Under the pieces are notes generated by a model that was not told the origin of the DNA, ran no database searches, and saw only the letters and a program-made list of their open reading frames with translations. Shown in pieces: positions 1 to 13,000 of a stretch of DNA of 64,000 bases (the first letter of the stretch is position 1; each line of letters starts with the position of its first letter). A program made the translations under genes and the position numbers. This DNA comes from Acanthopleura granulata (lineage: Eukaryota; Mollusca; Polyplacophora; Chitonida; Chitonidae). The DNA lies in contig JABBOT010000007.1 in the NCBI GenBank assembly GCA_016165875.1, forward strand, positions 21,473,703-21,537,702, written 5' to 3'.

Positions 1-2420
1 TCCGCGTCTCTCTCCTGTCTATTGAAGGGTTCGCGTCTCCCTCCTGAGTACAATTCTCTGATGTGTGAAGCACTTCTCGTTCCAAACGGCGCATTAACAA
101 AAGACACTCATCTCCACCAGGTTGTTCCTAATCTGGCCTTCATTGTCTGCAAAATAAGCCTTCTGCATTCGATTATTGATGCACAATCTGACGCGTCTTG
201 GAGGTTTCCAGGATGTGTGTGTACGTCCAGCAAAAACGCTTAATCACGGCGGGTGGGAAAAAGCTCCGTAAATAAGCCTGTGAAATTTATGGTGCTTAAA
301 GGGATATGTCCGTTCAGACTCATCCAGTATTAGACCATTCCCAATCACTAGATTTTCACTTCTATTTTCAGAAGAAAAGTAATCCGGTTTTGTGACAAAA
401 ACTTTATACTTTGCCCAATTTTTCCAAACTATAAATATGCTTGGGTATGTCCCTAATAAGCTGTCCCCGCTCCGGTTGTCTGATCTTGTACTTCGGTAAA
501 TTTCTACCACGGTAAATTTCTACAACGGCCGAACAGACCAATACAGGCTCCGTATATAGACCCTTGGGCACAAGGTCTACACACACATTATACGAGGGCT
601 GACTGACCCCACCGATTTGTCCACCTACCAGATTGTTGTCATGGTTCACCCGTCAATCTGAATGAGTAGCCAGGGCGTTCAACACTGTTCCTGGCACAAA
701 GTGAAATATCCGGTGCTCGAAAACCACGGTCAGCGGACATTTGCGTGCCATTAACGTCAGAGGCAGCATTAATAGTTCCTAAATCAAGTTGCTTGGGAAA
801 ACGATAAAAGCAATGAAGGAGATAACTGGTGAACGGGAAGCCATTTTCCAACAGGCTGTTTGTGATCTCTCAGCTTCTCTCTGCGATAATTACCCGAGTC
901 ATGCAGACAGGAGGAAGAGCTTTGCCCTAGTAAACAACAAAGTAGTTTGAAATCTCTCATCGTCTGAACTGACAAGCTTTAGTCCGCTGTAGCCTCTTAT
1001 CGTTTGAATTCGTAATCCTTAACCCGCTGTAGTATTTTTGTGAATTTGCAATCTTGAACTAGCTGTCGACTGATCGTGTTAGTTTGCAATCGGCCCTGCA
1101 AAGATGTGAAAAAACTGTGCCCTGTTGTAGATCGCTCTAAAGGTGGCCAAGGCGATTAAACGACTCCGAGCCGGCGTTAGTGCAATTCCATCATACAAAG
1201 AATTCTCCATCCGGCTGTAAATTAATTAATCGTGTGAATTCGTAATCTTGATCCAGCTCTAGTCACTTATCATGTGAATTCCCAAACGCGATCCATATAT
1301 AGTCAATAATCGGGGAAAAATGCATGTAATCTCGACCTAGTTCTGGTCACTCATCATATGAATTTGTAGTCTGGACCAAGTTGTACTCACTCAGCGTGTG
1401 GATTTTCAACCAGGGCGTTGTTGTAAAGTGTCTCTCAAAGTGTAAAGTCGCCATATCAATCCAGCTGTAGTCTTCAGAATGTGAATTCGCGATGAGAATC
1501 CAGCTGTAATTCTCATTGTGTAAAATCACAATGTCAATCTAGCTGTAATTCTCATCGTGTGAAATCAAAGTGTCAATCCAGGTGTAATTCTCGTCGTGTA
1601 AAAGCAACATTGTCAATGCAGGTGTAATTCTCCACGTGTAAAATCACAATGTCAACCCAGCTGTAATTCTCATCGTGTAAAGTAACAATGTCAATCCAGC
1701 TGTAATTCTCATCGTGTAAAATCACAATGTCAATCCAGCTGTAATTCTCATCGTGTAAAATCACAATGTCAATCCAGCTGTAATTCTCGTCGTATAAATT
1801 CCCAATGTCAATGCATCCATTTCATCGTGTAACAGCACATATTGACAAGATCTTATTCCTCTGGCCATTCTGGGACTATCAGCAATTTATAAGGAATAAA
1901 ACTTGTTCCACATAACTTGCGATTTTTTGTTATGTCACCATATGTCGTTTCCCTTAGTAATAGTGTAATACATAGCTTCCTTCTTTTAAGCTGCAATTTT
2001 TGATTTACGTCATTAGCACGTCAATTCATGGTTTCCGTTACCTGTCCTGCCAGGATTGGCCTCTGTCTTCGATATTGTCATATATGGTTTTCTTCACAAT
2101 CATAAGGCCTTCTGTTGTCCATGGTTTCCTTTAGTCATTCATGCCTTCAATCAACAATTCCACCTTCCACGCCATCCTCTGCTAATAATCCCTTACACAG
2201 AATAACTCCAGCGTACATGTACCACTATTAGAGCGTTTCATACATCGTGTATAACTCAGCGTGTTCCTTAATGGCTGCTCCTGTTACACCCGACTATATC
2301 TGGGAAGCCCTGGATTAAGTTTTCACGCCGGAAGCTGTCACGGCGGAAATTGGACGATATCTCGGTTTATTCATGAAGTTTCGGCAGCTCATTTGTCCAT
2401 GTGGATGTTTTGAAGTCAAA
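1..2420. repeat. Segmental duplication, copy A
   Basis: This segment aligns colinearly with 4680-6760 at roughly 70-85% by eye, with better stretches (61-140, 240-540, 720-845, 2315-2405). It begins in a short ~28-bp tandem repeat (TCCGCGTCTCTCTCCTGT type) cut by the window edge. No transposase or reverse transcriptase is recognisable; short minus-strand frames are shared but do not look like a known protein. Patchy similarity may continue to about 3.4 kb. Confidence 0.75.
1458..1809. repeat. 39-bp minisatellite, 9 copies, in copy A
   Basis: Contiguous units beginning AATCCAGCTGTAATTCTCAT and ending with a CACAATGTC-type tail; one unit has an extra base. More degenerate units with a similar core (ATC.TGTGAATTC) run leftward to about 950 and also occur in copy B (about 5740-6060). 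Since 39 is a multiple of 3, the minus strand stays open (MILHDENYSWIDIV repeats), which I read as a by-product. Confidence 0.85.
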
Positions 2421-4225
2421 AACTTGATTACATCAGTTGCTATATGTTTTATGTCCTCTTCGTTTAGCCCTAGTTATCTGTATGTTGGGCGGTCGAGTTA
2501 GGTAGCAATCTCCCGGTAACTGCTATACATATATATAAGTTCCATCGCTTTATTATTAAGAGGGTTAAGGCAAACAGAAAACGGATTTATCATCTGCGTG
2601 TTTCCAATCTATGCCTAAAACTGAGAAGAACCTCGGCGACAATATGCTAGCACGTATAGTGTATAGTTCAGCAGAGAAGGAAACGAATTCAAGTGGTGTT
2701 TGTTTGTCTGTTCTTTTTTTGTAAATGTTTTGTTATCTGTGTATCATTTTGTACTCGCCTTGCAATTGCCTCTTGTCGTAATCGATACTATTTTCCATCC
2801 AGCTAGGTTCATAGAGTTGGAGACACTCTCAGAGGAGGGAAGGAGTGACGGCACCGATCTGGACACGAACTCACGTGTGAGTCATGGTGCAAGTGACAAC
2901 TCGACTACAATTTAGATAGTCAAACCACAGAGGAGGCATGTTAAATTCCTGTTAAAAAAGCAAATGTTCTCGTGTAAAATTTAACATGAGTTTGGTCAGT
3001 CACCGGGCTCCTCAGAATTAACGGTGCCTCTCAAGTAAATACATCAATGGCACATTTATAACGAACTTCCTTCATGGAGTAATTTCCCAAGAGCTCTCAA
3101 GAGACCACGAGCCCTCTCGGAAACTACGAACCGCTTGGCCAAGTCAACAAATAACCACGATCAATTGCCAATTCGATTCGGAACTTCAAAAAAAGTCCTA
3201 TGATATTAACCCATTCCACACACCCAATCCCAATGACAGAAAAAACTACTCTCCGCGATCCACCAGGCCACTCCACATCGCTTTTTTCACAACACATCGA
3301 TGATTTTTTCGTTTGATTTTTCTATGGGTTCTTGTGTAAATAGGATATATCCTATTGTGACTTTTTGAAACATTCGAGAACATGGGTTGCCGATCAGAAT
3401 AAAGTACAGACCTCACTGCATCACTGAGCAGAAACCAAGATCGGGTATTATTTAACGTTCGCCTTGTCTTCAGTGCCAAGAGCGTCAACGGCCGTTCCGG
3501 ATGTAATTTCCTTAGACCTGCAGCCCGTTTCACGAAGCACACGCAGCACTAGGTGTGCGTATCTACTGTGGCGACGTAATACGTAATGTACTGGTCGATG
3601 TGATGGTTACGTGCACGTTCCAGCTATCTAACAACCCTGCTGTATTGGCGCTGGAATCCTCATTGACGGATCGGTACTTTAAGGTGACTACATGTGCCAA
3701 TGAGTACCCCCATCTCGCAGTCAGGTTGACTACTACTTTTATGCCAATAGTTCATAGCTCAGTAGAGTTCACTTCAGAACGCATCGAACAAAGTTGTTTT
3801 TAACCCACGTTTGTAGGAACAAAGAACACAGGATGATGTACTGAATAACCACCACCAACTCTTCAACCAGGGAATTCGAGACGCGCCGCACAAAGGAGTA
3901 GCGCAACTTTCCCCCAAGAGATTGGTTGGCCATGTTCCCAACTTCTATTTACTTATACATTTACACATTTACATTTTTTCACATTTACATTCACGTCTCA
4001 AACGATGTATTTACCAACTTGATGAAATTCGGCCGTTTTGGGCGATTTGCTGTACTCAACCGTACGACCTTCAGCATCCGCCATTGTGAAATCAAGGGAT
4101 TAGCCGCACTTGGCTGCCCTTCAGCATTTAATACCCATTTCCTTTTACACAATAGTTGCCTCTGTTTATTACTAAACGAATGATGAAAACTAAGAGCCAT
4201 ACACTTCTGGAGATGCGATTCATAA
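2421..4225. other. Stretch with no recognisable gene
   Basis: Non-coding by reading. Parts near 3360-3420 resemble 7270-7340, a likely continuation of the segmental duplication. A short TTTACATTTACA-like simple repeat lies near 3955-3995. Confidence 0.4.
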
Positions 4226-4360
4226 GTGATGTTTATACCGAAGTTTGGTAGTGGTTCTTGCACCAGGTTTATTCCTGTCAGTTATAACGTGATGTTCATA
4301 CCGAAGTTTGGTAGTGGTTCTTGCACCAGGTTTATTCCTGTCAGTTATAATGTGATGTTC
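4226..4360. repeat. 63-bp tandem duplication, 2.1 copies
   Basis: Units start with GTGATGTT at 4226, 4289 and 4352 (the third partial). The two full units differ by only a few bases, so the duplication is recent. Confidence 0.9.
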
Positions 4361-4679
4361 TTTATCATTCATGAATAACTTGGTGATATATGACGTCACA
4401 ATAACACGTACTTCAGGATTCCAAACAGACATGGTTTTACAGCGCTTGTCTTTGCGATAATGAGGATAATCCGCTCGAAAACACTGAGTTCCAGTCTATT
4501 AAATGGAGGAGTACAGATGTGCATTGTAAAAAGCTAAGCTCTTAACAATGAAATCAACTTCACATTTCTCTCCACGCCTTTCTGTCCCTGACGTGCCATT
4601 TAAACTCTGTGCAAAAAGATTTCCTTAGGTCATACAAGCATGCTCTGGAAATGGCGGGTCCCGACTGACGACAGCGTTA

Positions 4680-6760
4680 TTTAAGGGTCCGCGTCTGTCT
4701 CTTGTGTATTTAGGGGTAGGCGTCTCTCTCCTGTGTATTTACCTCTGTTCCCTGTGTACATACGGGCCCGGGCCTGTGTCCTGTGGATTCACGGGTCCGC
4801 GTCTTCTTCCTGGGTCTAATTTTCTGATGTGTGAAGCACTTCTAAGTCCAACAGCATAATATCAAAAGACATTCATATCCTCCAGCTTGTCCCTAATCTG
4901 GCCCCATCTGCTTGTAGCAAGTCCTCAGCATCCGACAGATCCGATTATTCGCGCGTTCTGGAACGCGTCTTGGAGGTTTCCAGGCCCTGTGAGTGCGTCA
5001 TGTCTAATCACAGCTGGTAGGAAAAAGCACCGTAATTTTGCCTGAGAAGTTTATGGTGCTTAAAGGGATATGTCCGTTCAGACTCATCCAGTATTAGACC
5101 ATTCCCAATCACTAGATTTTCACTTCTATTTTCAGAAGAAAAGTATTCCGGTTTTGTGACAAAAACTTTATACTTTGAACAATTTTGTCCAAATGCTAAA
5201 CAAGCTTGGATATAAGTACTTAATAGCCTACCCCGCTCCGGTTGTCTGATCTTGTACTTTGGTGAATTTCTACAACGGTAAATTTCTGCGACGGGCGTGC
5301 AGACCAATACAGGCTCCTATTATAGAGCCATGTACATGAGGTCTACATACACATTATACAATTGCTGACTCACCCCACCAATCTGTCCACCTTCCAGATT
5401 ATTGTCGTGGCTCACCCGTCAATCTGAATGAGCAACATTCAACACTGTCCCTCACACAAAGTAAAATATCCGGTGCCAGTAAACATCTCGAAAATCACGG
5501 TCAGCGGATATTTGCGTGCCATTAACGGCAGGGGCAGCACTAATAGTTCCTAAATCAAGTTGCTTGTGGAAACGATAAAAGCAATGAAGGCGGTAACTGG
5601 TGAACGGAAGTGATTTTCAACCGGCTGTTTGTGATCAAGCTAAACTTCTCTCGCCGAAAATTAGCCGATCCCTGCAGACTAGAAGAAATTTGTAAGCAAC
5701 GAAGTTGTTTGCAATCTCCCATCATCTGAGTTCGAATCTTTAGCCTCTTGTATCCTCTCATGGTTTGAATTCATAATTCTTAAGCCGCTGTAGTCTTTGT
5801 TTGAATTCGCAGTTTCAACCTAACTCTAGGCTCATCATGTGAATATTGCAACCTCGATTCAGCTCCACTCAGTCTTAGTGTGAATTCATAATTTCCAAAC
5901 AGTTATGGTCTTTTATCCTGTAAACTTCCTCTCGCTATCTAGTAGTATTAGGACAATGTGTATTCGGAGACCCGATCAAGTTGTAGCGTATCATCTTCTA
6001 AATTCGCACTGTTGGTCCAATTGTAGTCTTCTTGTTATGCATTCGGGATTTCTATCCACCTTCATGTGGTCTATGATTTAGTTACTTATTGATTTCATTG
6101 CTGTTCTACGCAGTACTCAAGATTCTTTCACCTTTGCGACGGCAAGCACCATTATGGTGGAAGCAAACCAGATCTCCGGGAACACCCGTGACCAATCGCA
6201 CGTTGCTCGTAGATCTCCACACGTACGGCCAGAGAAGAAATTAACCTGAGCTGGACTTGAACTCACAGCAACTGTTCATGTGAATGTTTTCTTTTCTTCT
6301 ACATGACTGCCTAGAGAACATCATCCGCTTATAACGAAGAAAATTATTTCCCATGACAAAGGCTTCAATGAAATAATACTGCCGTTTATGACCCCCTTCA
6401 CTGGTAGTTTAACCTAGCCTGTCTTTCTCGACCCTGACATTTTTGGCCTCCTTTACAAACACTTTTATGACAGTACTGTCATACGTGGTTTCCTTCATAT
6501 ATGGTTGCCTTCTTCCTAATTGCATTGGCTTCCTTCATCAACACTGCCATACATCCGTGATGTCTTTCTTCGTCACTGTCTTATGGCCTCTTGCATCGTA
6601 ATAACCAAAATATGTCTCCCCAATGTCCGCTCATGTTCCACATGAATATCCTGTAGGCAGCCCTGAGGTAAGTTTACAGGCCGGAAGCCTTCACGGCCGT
6701 AATGGAACGATGCCTCGGTTTATTCATGAGCTTTCAGCATCTTATTTAACTATATGGGTT
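4680..6760. repeat. Segmental duplication, copy B
   Basis: Partner of 1-2420. It begins with about five degenerate ~28-bp units (4684-4830), lacks the expanded 39-bp minisatellite of copy A, and has its own diverged SINE insert at about 6081-6275. Weak similarity continues to about 7.35 kb (for example GAAACATTCGAGGACATG at 7280 versus 3368). Confidence 0.75.
6081..6275 (-). mobile_element. Diverged SINE (family A)
   Basis: Colinear with better family-A copies: TTCTACGCAGTACTCAAGAT, ACCATTATGGTGG, CGTACGGCCAGAGAAG, GAGCTGGACTTGAACTCACA. The tRNA head is lost. It sits inside duplication copy B and is absent from copy A. Confidence 0.75.
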
Positions 6761-6912
6761 TTTTTTCTCAAGAGCGATTCCAGTAGGTGGCTTGTACAGA
6801 GAATGTTCTCGCATAGAATATCCCGGGCTTTGTAGTGTGCGTGAGTATTCTTGGGTCATACGTCACAGTCAACAACTTTTCAGTTATATCACAAGGAGAA
6901 TGCACATATACT

Positions 6913-7081
6913 GTGTCTTCTTGTGGCAAGGTCGAGTCCATGTCGAAGTGATACAGCCACTGGAATATCATGCCGAAAGCACCAGACATGACACCGCACC
7001 CAGTCACATCCTACTGACACCGGGCCGACCAGTCCTGTTTCCTTGCCCTCGTCTGTTAGTGCTGAGGGCCAAGCGAGTGTA
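6913..7081 (-). mobile_element. Diverged SINE fragment (family B)
   Basis: Colinear with the middle of the two family-B SINEs at 40.0 and 57.1 kb: GTGTCTTCTTGTGGCAAGG, then ACCCAGTCACATCCTACTGA and CCGGGCCGACCAGTCC. The tRNA head and the tail are not recognisable. Same orientation as the others. Confidence 0.7.
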
Positions 7082-8394
7082 TAAGTATATAGCTAGCTGC
7101 TGGGGTTAAAAGTATAAAAAGGCTATTGTGCTGGTTGGTTGGACTGAGGCTTTGCTATGAATACAAACTTTAAGCTGGCGTACATCGCGGCAGCACGGAT
7201 CTAGAAAGGAACTAGAGACATGAAAAGAGCCATTCAACAGCTGACATCACAGTCAGTCAAACCACGGGTAAATTGTCAAACTTTGTGAAACATTCGAGGA
7301 CATGCTGGCCTCGGAAAACGACAGCCGATCGAAAAAAGGAGAATATAGAGCTTCCCTCACTGGAAACATCTCCAACTAATGGCAAATGTAAGTGAAGTTC
7401 TAGGAAAGAGTAGAGAAATGGTCTTCAGCAATAAGGGTTTATTTTTGTGCATCTCTATCATAGCTTCATTGCCACCTGTTTATGGGAAGGATTAAAATGG
7501 CACACGTCCGGAATCAGCTGGATTCGAAACGTGAGCTAAGGCAAACAACATGACACTGGCTACACGGAAAAACATACGACGAGGTAGGTGAAGCTAATAA
7601 AAGCTGCGCAGGTATTTCTTATCTGGCCACACATGACCAGTGCGATAAAACACAAGGTGAAGTAAGTTATCTGCTGCGAACAGAACATATATATATATAT
7701 ATACCTAAACTTGTACCTGTAACAAGACCACAGTGGTTCCGTCACGAGAAATTTACCGCAAAATGGGTAGTTTCAATTTTGATACTGTCAGTTATCGATG
7801 TCATGTATCTCATCACATCAAAGGGTTCAGCATATGCCATGTACAAATCTCGACGCATTTTTTGTTAGATCTTGTGTGCTGTGTCATGACTTTCAGCGCC
7901 ACAAGTTGTTATTACAAAATCTTGCATGTGACAGATAATCCATGAATGAAGTTTCTAAAATTTTGCAACGCGTTCATTTTGCCAGTAAGTAGATGTGGGC
8001 GGAATATCAAGAATCTCTAGAACTCTGTTTCATAACTGTATCTAATTCAGCTTAAACCGGGGCGGAGGGTCGGGTGATTGTCGGGCTGAATAAAATGTAT
8101 GGGCTATTTGCTCTATTCAGTGTATAATTAGTCAATCTATCTAGCGAATGGAAAGATACTTCAAAACAATAACATGCAATCGTGCCTATACTGACAATCT
8201 ATGAACGTTTGCCTTTTGGCATGTCTTTTCAGCACGTGTAGAGAGAAAATATATTTGAATTTAAGCCATTGAAAGTATGGTTGACATCTGCTGAAATGAA
8301 CTACTTATTCGACACAGACCGAAGTATGCAAGGAGGGAATCTGGCTTGCTATGAGGATACTTTTACTGAAAACACAGCATCGCTCCCAGCGCAG

Positions 8395-8430
8395 CCGCGG
8401 CCGGCGAGATATAGATTCGAACCATGACAC
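8395..8430 (-). other. tRNA-like B-box relic
   Basis: The minus strand reads GGTTCGAATCT near 8423-8413, one base off the pol III B-box consensus. No full cloverleaf is evident; it is probably the relic of a tRNA-derived SINE head. Confidence 0.3.
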
Positions 8431-9889
8431 CGGACAGAATTAAGCAGAGAAACTTTTTGGACAGGCGGCAATAATCCAGGATCCAAAGTATAGCAAAAAG
8501 GATAGTACTTGACATTCTATACTTCTTTAATTGCTACGTTTCCAGAGATACACTTAACAGAGATTTGGAAGGCAAAGAAAAACACTTAGAGGATTGCTTG
8601 GAAAGAGTCATAAAAAGATCGTTTCCGATGAACCGCGGTTTTAAGACCGCTCCTTCGGTCGCATCAGTCAGGCCCATAGACTGGAATCTAGATCGACGCT
8701 GATCCTCTTTCGCCACAAAATCTCGGAATAATTGCCTGGGCACGTTCTGCTAATCCCTCAGTCTGCCCTTCGGTCTAGGAAACGCGCCAGATCGGAGTGA
8801 ACAGCTGTCTTGCACTTCATTGGGTTGGCATCACAGCAAACTTAAAACACGAAGCCGGTCTTCACACCGGAAATTTTTTCACACAAGCAATTCAAAGAGA
8901 ACTTTTTTCAATAACTGTAATACAGGTTGTCTATTGCCAGACACCTGAACGTCAAGAGAAAAAGGGGGAAAAAATAAAAGAGCAAACCAGGTACAATATC
9001 CCAAGCAGGCCTGATGTCACACTATACAGTCACAGAAGACCTGGCTGTGTATCGCCATTTCTCCTCACTCAAAATACGGTTTATTTACTTATTTCTCTAG
9101 CCCTCAACGCCCGCAGCAACGTGCCTGTCGGTAGTTTAATTCCACGTGTCTTGTCGATCACATTTTAGGTTTAAGTCGTAAAAAGTCATAAAAGCATAAA
9201 CACAAACACGATAAGTTGGGAGCCGTGTTATACCCTTTAAACTTGTTTGAAGATTTGCAAAATCACATACTCTCCTAATACACGTACGTGTATTACCAGA
9301 GAATGTGTAACCACCCATTTTCGGCTGGCATGCACTGTTCTCTGAAATGATCGAGCGCACACATTAAATACACTACACTAATACATATAATCAGAAATAC
9401 AACAATAAGTAAAGCCACAAAACAAAGAAATATTTCTTTCCGAAACCCACGCATAACAAAGAGAAAAATCAAAAAGAGAAAAGGGAGAAAAAAGCTTAGG
9501 TTTTAAGTAGCATTTCCAGTTAATGTATTTTCGTATGATAAAGGTCTGTAACAAAAACCGTTAAAGCGTACAATGTGTCACACTTGGACGAGGTACTTCT
9601 GTCAAAATGTGGCAGCTCCATTAGGCCGCAAAAAACGGCCATTGACGTAGTCCTCTTTCATTTCGTCACATCCCAACGTAATGACACCACCTAAGCCTGG
9701 CACAAGAGTGTGCTCGCCGTACGAGGAGGTATGAACAGAATGCAGCCACATAAAGCGAAGTACGAGTAATAAATAAATGATGTTCCAGACGTTTTCTTCA
9801 CCAAAATGGTGCCAGAGACACAGCATGAGAATGTCAAGAAAACAGTCAAATCAGATGGGCAATTGGACTGAAGTAAAGCGACGGGATCA

Positions 9890-10020
9890 CGTGGTTAAAG
9901 TTAATGTATTACATTGCCCGCACACGAGTTCTTGGTTCAATCCCAGTCAGGGACATGGCATTTTCGGCATTGGCCTTGCTTCATCTGTTCACAGGGTAAT
10001 GGTAAGTGACCGGCCATTAA
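9890..10020 (+). mobile_element. Possible tRNA-derived SINE relic
   Basis: The plus strand has TCACGTGGTTAAAGTTAATG followed about 45 bases later by TTGGTTCAATCCCAGTCAGG, an A-box/B-box-like spacing and a SINE-like context. No tail or target-site duplication is recognised. Confidence 0.3.
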
Positions 10021-13000
10021 AAACGTAACTGGGCACTGATCTCTGTTCAACAGTCAATTAGATAATTTATCAAAGACTTTTCATACATTTTGCACCCCTT
10101 ATATAAGAGGCGTATATAAGACAATATATACGTTCTTAGTTTTATTTTAATTTGGTTACTATTTTCGACAATATTATGTACGTTAACGTGCTCAAAAAAT
10201 CAAGAAGTCAAGAAAAAAAATGTCCCTAACCAATATGGAACATAATATCAAGAAATACAAATGCGTTCAAATGTTTTTCATGGCAAGTTTCGTGGAGTGG
10301 GTAACCACTTGTTACATAACCAGCCCTCGGCTGGCCAGCTCTGATTCCATATCAAAGCCTTCGATGACGGAATCAAGTCGTTAATTCTCTCCCGATTCTT
10401 CCAGACACGACATACTGGCTCTGTATCGGTCACCTAACGAGGCCCACGTCACGACTTAGGTCGACAGACATTCCTCTGAACCAATTAGACTGCGGTTGTC
10501 ACCCAAGAGACCAATGGGACTCAGAAGGGACAATCATCGATCAGATTTGGGAAGGAGAAGCACGTTAGTCACCAGTCAGTAAGCCGGCGAATACCGATAT
10601 CTCGAATTTCACTGTATGAACCCAGCAGGTAACAAGCCTGGTTCGCATGCCATCTGGAATCCAATCAGTAAAACTTTAGATCTGAAAGTTTAAGATACCC
10701 GGTATGTTCCTGGCTCAAGCCGAAAAGAGGAAGGTCTATACCGATTGTTTCTCCAGATGGCGACGCGCTATCAATTCCTGTCTGTTGCAAAGGAAATGCC
10801 CAGTACTTCGATTAGCAGTAAGAAACCTAAGTGATAAACAAACGCTGCAATAATATACGTCTTGTCATATTTGTGTAGAAACCACATCAACGGTCTTTCG
10901 GAACAGGCTTTATCGTTCAACATATATAGAGACTGTCAGGAGGAATTTGGTGGAACCTCGTGGAGTTCTCGAACACTGATCCGTAACCCATATGCCCGAG
11001 GACCTCTTCTGACAGCTACGAACAAAAAGCGCTTTTTCTCTCTCGACAAGGCTACGCAGTCGTGATACTGTAGTAAGGGTACCACTATCGGAGAGGAAAA
11101 ATGATAAACAAAAGGCTTGTTCGACTCTCAGACAGTGATAGGCCTTACACATGATCAAATAAAGGAACATTAGGATGCTAGACTAAGTTCAATACATATA
11201 TTTGAACAAAATAAATAAATAGTACAACTAACAATTATATACAAAACAATACAGTTAATTATAAAAAATATATAGATTTTCTTACGGATGTTAGCGTTCC
11301 AAATACGGATGGACTATTCCGGCTTCCAAAGATAAGTCTGTCCACGTAAATATTGGATCCACAGTTCTTCGGAATTCTCGAATTGAAGGATGACAAGTCC
11401 TGTAGTGACGAACAGCAGAGGGCCCGGTACGCCGACGACGGTGGATATACAACTCCCCGGCCAGGTACAAGTTTCTTGGGCCGACGGGTTGACAATAGCT
11501 TATGTTTCACTCCTTACACAAAGTAAGTTTCAAGGTAAACTGGGATGAAATGTACGTAATCGCACGAGGAGACAATGAGCGATACAAGCTTAAGCTTTAA
11601 AAGAACGTCTCACACCAAATAGCAAGTGGCGAAACACAAGTTCACAAAGTGATACGTAGCGAAATATGGAGTACAAAATGACAAAATTTTCGAAAGGCGT
11701 GTAAGCCAATATCTCCAAAATCCCACAAAAATCCTTGTAAGTAGACAACAGCAAATATGACTCGAGTGGGCACAAGTAAAACGACTGCTCTCAAAGTGGA
11801 CGTAAGTAAATGACCGTGAGCTTAACAACTTCATTGCTCATATTTACAGAATGCCGTAAATAAAATTCTGGAGATTTTATCCGTAAACCTGTTTACCATA
11901 CCGGTACAGCTTTCCAGTATGTACGCTTCATGCACAACGACACGAAAGTGATAAACATCGAAGCCTGGAGAACACGCGACTGAATTCCAGCGCTGGCTAA
12001 CACGTACACAGAGAGAAAAATGTAGGTCATACACCGACCCGGTTAGCGCAGAAACAAATAAAAAAAATAGAATACACTATTTTAAAGACGGGATTCGTAT
12101 AATTATTGTGAAACCAAACACCTTTTCATTCAAATTACTTAATGTCGTTCTATAACATCTTCACTTCTAGGCAATAGCATTTGATTCCAGGCTTGTTTCT
12201 TCTTTTATTTCATTGTCCCCATTCAGGGTTATTTTTTTTACAGCTATATTGGGCAGTGATCTGGAGTATGGATGGAGCAAAGGGCACAGAACCAATACAG
12301 TTGAGATCCTTGCACATATCGAGGAACGTAACAGAGAATCTGATCATCTGGTACAAGTCAGAGGGTTTTTGGTTTTTAATAGGATTAGACTTTCTTTAAC
12401 GAAGGATTTTGGACAATATTTGATGTTCATACTATCAAGCAAACGCTTTTTACAAACTGAACATTCAAGGGATTAAGGATTGACGAATTGTAGTTTATGT
12501 GAAACGCTGATAGTAAAGGTCCAGTATATTTAAGCTAATGATGCAGAAATTATTATACCAGTTGGAGAGTCACTTACTTGCTATGCTTTTGCAATTATGG
12601 CGCCCGTTTATGCATAATTCCAGGAGTGCTAAGTGATGTCTGATACAACGCCATGGGTTAATCGCTTTTATGCATGCGCGGAAACTAAGGTTGCTTAGGA
12701 CCACATCTTCATCTCACCCCTCAGCCCCACCGCCCTCCACTTTTTACCCTTTTTCTCCGTGCTAAGAGCCGACACCACTGTACAAGCTCCGACACTATAA
12801 CTGTCTCACCTGACTACTGTGGGCCGATTACGCTTTATTTCTAAATACTATTCTTAGACCGATAAAAAAAATGCTTATAGAACATTCTCGCCCCCATAAA
12901 CCAAACGAAAAATGCGCGAACCATTCCGTTTCACAAATCCTTTGCGCGTGTATTTACCGACGAGCAAGGGCGGCGCCTGTAGAAAAGGATCAGATGCAGG

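Noticed and set aside
244..510. Minus-strand frames of 88 and 99 codons shared by the duplicates (also 5008-5307) as a protein gene
   Set aside because: Shared only through the duplication, with different ends and no known motif; kept only as a possibility in the findings.
1458..1809. CRISPR-like array
   Set aside because: Units are contiguous with no unique spacers, in an animal genome; it is a minisatellite. The same holds for the other arrays.
8797..9168. 123-codon plus-strand open frame
   Set aside because: No family motif, no promoter or splice context.
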